Source of the DNA: Chrysomallon squamiferum | Lineage: Eukaryota; Mollusca; Gastropoda; Neomphalida; Peltospiridae | Reading direction: 5' to 3' | Length of the DNA stretch: 64,000 nucleotides | NCBI GenBank assembly: GCA_012295275.1 | Contig: CM022667.1 | Location: 6,179,685 to 6,243,684 of the forward strand | Part shown: positions 59,996 through 64,000 of the stretch, in pieces | Layout of the letters: each line of letters begins with the position of its first letter | How positions within the stretch are numbered: position 1 is the stretch's first letter | Program-made: the position numbers and the translations under genes | Notes under the pieces: generated by a model | What the model was told of the DNA's origin: nothing | Databases searched by the model: none | Seen by the model: only the letters and a program-made list of their open reading frames with translations

Positions 59996-61000
59996 AAATC
60001 ACAGTTCTATGATAAATATTCATAATTTTTTCTAAATTCACAATATGTCACTCATAAGGTCAGTGTATGGGATTTTAATATTTTTTGTTAAAATATCATA
60101 TCACTAATATGAAGTGGTAATATAGCTGAGATGCTATGGTAAAGATTATTTTAAATTATGGTAAATACATTTATGTATTGAGAAAGATAAAATACAGTTT
60201 ATGTATTAAGATATTATGACAATGATTACTTCTGTCTGTGGTTTGACCTATGACACTGAAAATCGAAAATTCAAAATGAAAATATTAACCTACTAAATAA
60301 CACACAAGAAATCACATGTTCTGACACATGCAGTTATTTATTTTCTGCATGTATTTGCCCATTTCAGAAAAATACATAAATAAATAAAATAAAATAAACC
60401 AGCAAATATTTTTCTAAAGGACAGTTCAAAAAAGAAACTATTTTCAATAAGATGATATATCTCTAATATTTTCTGTTTTCAAATGAAAAATTTCTTGAAT
60501 ATATTAATTATACTTCACAGCTATAGGAAATTCTGTATTAAACTGGTTTTATGAAATTAAAATAAAAATGTATCGAACATATAATCTTTGAAAATCAGTT
60601 CTAAATAAGAAATAAGTCTAATGAGAGCTAAAGTCTGTCCAAGTTATGACAATAAAACAAAATCTGCTGATGTCCTCTGCACGGTTAATTTTAGGATGGA
60701 AGTTAAACATTTCTACAGATCATTATCTGTTCAGAAAGAAATCACTGTTTTCAGTTAATAACTTCATAAAACTACTTCCTGTGTTTCCTGTGGTTAATGG
60801 CACTTTTAATAGCACAGACCTGAGAAAGCATATTGAAATTTTTATTCAGTGAATTTCAGAAAGCAAATCTTAAATTAAATGGAACAGTGCTGATTAAGTT
60901 GTTAAATTATGTTTCATAAAGAAACAAGGAAGCAGGAAAGAAAAGAAAAATATTATCAAAACAGATAATGTTATTAAGGCTTGAGATTATGTATTAATTA

Positions 61001-62154
61001 AATCCATTACTTTGAAGAGGAATTTAACAAATATAATCAATTTAGATTAAAGTCTCATGAAATGTGAAACATACTGTGCTAACAATTATTATAAATACTA
61101 TAATGTTGGTTTATTTATTTATTTATTTATTAGAAAACTATATTTCTGGAAAATAAATTATAACATTCTAACAATAAGATGAAAATCGTTTCCTTCAGTT
61201 GTGCTTTTATTTGGCTTAGATTAAGAGAAGGAATTCGCATTATTATGTTATTGTTTCAGTTACCAAATAAATTAATAAGCAAAAGGCTGTTGAGAATAAT
61301 GGAAAATATGGATGTAAACTATAAAAGCTGACACATTCAATTACTACAGATCATTTCATAACAGTATTATACATGATTATTTATTGACAGCACAGACATA
61401 ACCATAAATAATGTGAATTTGATATAAGTGTGTGTCAGGGCTGTGGAAAAACAGTTTGCCAGTTGGCACCACGCCACCTGCTTTTGTGTTTGTTGAAAAA
61501 TTTTGATTTTGATGTCATCTGATTAAATTACGACCATTTTTCCTTTTTACATATAATTTTGTTTAATTGTCATGTGAATATTAATGAATTATATTTGAAA
61601 TGTAAATATTTTACACTGTGCTGAATGATAATAAACAGCCAACTTCAGTTTCACTGACCTATCTTTTCTGTATAAGAACATTTGAGAGAACTCAAACTGT
61701 TCACTAAACTAATAACAAGATCACAGCTCACTGGATGAAATTGTGTTTGCAATACAATTTTTATTCAGTTTTTTTCCCCACAGTGATGAAATGATCTGAT
61801 CTGAATAAAGAAATAACCTGCCACATTTAAGTGTTAGAAAAATACCATATTTACTTTGAATCAGTTCTGTTTATAACTGCTATTAAATAATAACACACAC
61901 ACACACACACACACATTAACTGCCACCTTCTTGTTTCATAGAAATGTTTCTTTATGTTCAATATTATATTAAGGCACTTTAGAAAATGTAGTAATATATA
62001 TCTGAAAGATCTTACTAAGTGTGAAATGATCAGTCTTAAATTTCTTTCCAAACTTTCAAACAAAAGACTACTATGTAAGAATTTATTAAATTAATAATAA
62101 ATAATAATAATAATAATAATAAGAAGAAGAAGAAGAATCATAATAATAATAATC

Positions 62155-62185
<31 letters not shown>

Positions 62186-64000
62186 CAGGTTTCAATCTGA
62201 ATTAATAGACTTGGAAAATTCTCACATATATCTAATAAATTTCTCTATAAGTAGACTGTGTTAGGAAGAAGTTAAAGATCTTAATCTGATATAACACTGA
62301 CATTCACCTGTATTGAGCAAACAACTTTATATCCTGTTACTGGTGGAGTGTTCAGCTCTTTACACAAAGTTATAGTCCCTACTGCTTTGACCCAATAACC
62401 CTAAGCTATGAACAATTTCAAAACATTACCCAGAATTACAAAATCACATGACTTCAAATCCAGATATCATCATAACTGCAATAAAAACAAATAGAGATGA
62501 TGAAAAGGATGGTTATATTAGCAACTGTTTTTTTTTTACAAGTTTGGGTGATGTACAACATTATGTACGTGTTCATAGCAGCTGTGTTTTAAAGTGTTTT
62601 CTTAAGAAAGTTTTACTAATAAGTGAGATTATTTATCTGCAGAAAGAATTTGAACTTCAATTATTAAATCATGGAACTGTTGTTTAAACTGTTAAACATA
62701 TTCATACAATTTGACACAGAACATGCCTGGAATTTGAAATATCTTTAAGTTTATAGTTAGGTTTATAGTTGTTAAAAATGTTCTTTATTCATTGTTGCTG
62801 ACACTTTAGATTTCATTTTCTAGTAAAACTACTACTACTACTGCTACTACTGCTACTACTAGTACTACTACTACAAATAATAATAATAATAAATATACCT
62901 TTTAACTTTTGATGCAAGAGAAAATAACTTTATTGCAAATACAATTGTGTATTAAATTACTATATAAACACAGGAAAGATGTAACATCATTGTTGCATTC
63001 TGAAGTTAGCATAGAAACAATATCTTTACATCCATTGCTAACACCAGTAATGGTGTTGATAATCAACCCAGAGCAGGGAAGACAGATGTCTGTTATAAGG
63101 AATGAAGCACAAAGTACATGTTTAGTACATGCAGAATATTGATCAGTGTCATAACAGCAACCATACTTCAAAATTAAAACTGAAAAGAATGGTGGAAAAA
63201 TCAAATTACATCACTTTTATAGTAAATTTTTCTAAAATGTCAGTTCTGTTATAATTATTTGTAATTTGTTTTTAACTTCACAACATATGACTTATTTAAA
63301 ATTATATTACATTTTTAAGAATTATAAAATACAGTTTATGTATTAAGATTTTATGACAATGATTAGTTCTACATGTACAAATATCATACCTGTCTGTGGT
63401 GTTGAAGTTGGACCTAAGATATTGAAACACAAAAATTTAAATGAAACAGTAATTTTCTCTTTATTATTTTGTTTACATTATGCTGCATAAGAAAATACAA
63501 ATATATACATATGTTACAGTCAATGTGTCAAACCAGTCATTTGGCCAAATGATTGAAAATAGGTGCCCTCAGTTTGACAGACTGCCTGATAGGAAATTTT
63601 GAATTTAGTCAATATGTCAACTATAGTAAAAAAAACACTTTTGTTTGTTTGTTTTTTCATGTTTTGTTTTTGTTTTGTACTAATTAGGTGGTGTCCTTTG
63701 TGAACAGTTATTACAACTGTTTAGTTTACATCTTCTTTGAACTTTGTAGCCTATGTTTTGTACTAATCAGCCTGTGTCCTTAAAGCAACACTAAGATTAC
63801 ACTTTGAAAATCCAAATCCCTATAAATATCTGGGCCATTATGGTTCAGGTATCAGTTGTTGGTATGAAGCTTTCACAAGAAGATATGTTCAAAAATGAGT
63901 ATATAAGAATTATGAATCTCTGTCAGAAACAACTCAATGTCTGTCAAAAACAATTCAACCTCTACCAGATGTTCAACCAATGAGCAGCATAGACAAGAAA
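61001..64000. repeat. right flank: repeat fragments, no gene recognised
   Basis: Fragments of cassette sequence recur. 62560-62650 matches 47310-47400 (GCTGTGTTTTAAAGTGTTTT), and 63235-63445 matches 47590-47880 and 60000-60285 (TATGACAATGATTA region). There is thus a further partial duplication here. Microsatellites: CA at about 61890-61915, AAT and AAG at about 62090-62182, and CTA at about 62827-62875. No exon was recognised. Confidence 0.6.

Larger units (their letters stand above)
57570..61000 (-). repeat. receptor cassette duplication, copy 4
   Basis: A direct copy of the gene C cassette. Landmarks from right to left: AAAAATTTCTTGAATATATT region (about 60487), dispersed repeat (59670-59995), TM exon, CA and GA tracts, acceptor-flanked segment, second GA tract and DVDDIY exon. 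Homology continues past the tail exon to about 57600, where it also matches 39030-39150 of copy 2. A stretch at about 58150-58270 holds a short internal tandem duplication (TTATGATGTAATAAAAATSACATAATCATAACCAAGTCATCAC unit; S marks C or G). Confidence 0.8.

Overview
The window looks like draft-assembly eukaryotic (invertebrate) DNA. It is strongly AT-rich, full of AAT, TTTA, GA/CT and CA/TG microsatellites and DNA-transposon remains, and has one 200-N gap at 33698-33897. Coding sequence comes as small exons with GT-AG borders, mostly phase-1 exons that each carry one immunoglobulin (Ig) domain. The style of the V-like domains and of the Tyr/Lys-rich tails (DIYxIV-K-x-x-K) resembles lophotrochozoan, probably molluscan, Ig receptors. 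That taxonomic call is an inference. No rRNA, tRNA, CRISPR or prokaryotic gene was seen.

The main content is a cluster of related Ig-superfamily receptor genes in both orientations, some apparently usable and several visibly decayed. Gene A (+, about 5.8-17.4 kb) has an Ig-V exon, three further Ig exons or part-exons, an Ig exon with a stop codon, and half a fibronectin-III (FN3) domain. Gene B (-, 22.5-17.6 kb) converges on A and is its paralogue. It keeps a signal peptide and Ig exons but carries a stop at a conserved Cys, truncated Ig domains and a lost splice donor. Its last exon still encodes a canonical ITAM spacing (YxxL-x7-YxxL). Locus E (-) is an Ig-V exon at 29.2 kb with a transmembrane exon at 26.7 kb. 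Gene D (+) has its transmembrane exon at 37.4 kb and a tail ending at 41.66 kb with ITIM-like and ITSM-like motifs. Gene C (-, 53.6-43.2 kb) is the most complete: signal peptide, Ig-V, transmembrane exon and three tail exons with tyrosine motifs. Locus F (-) has a transmembrane exon at 59.5 kb and a tail exon at 57.8 kb; its ectodomain would lie beyond the right edge.

The transmembrane/tail cassette exists in four copies (about 25.5-26.8, 34.6-39.2, 44.9-50.2 and 57.6-61 kb). Copies 2 and 3 form a large imperfect inverted repeat around about 42 kb, so genes D and C converge tail to tail. They share the membrane part but end in different cytoplasmic signalling exons. This resembles the logic of vertebrate paired activating/inhibitory receptors and is the most interesting aspect of the window.

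The rest is introns, microsatellites and mobile-element remains: a mariner-like fragment (1.24 kb), a FLYWCH/MULE-type relic (1.9-2.5 kb), an inverted-repeat element (7.5-9.1 kb), a Tc1-like relic (10.1-10.9 kb), a complete but dead Tigger/pogo element (12.08-14.12 kb), a LINE 3' fragment (23.9-24.2 kb), unclassified transposon ORF relics (24.8-25.5 and 30.4-32.3 kb) and a nearly full-length dead Tc1-like element (39.9-41.4 kb). It is not resolved how the transmembrane exons (exit phase 2) join the tail exons (entry phase 0); at least one linking exon was not identified.
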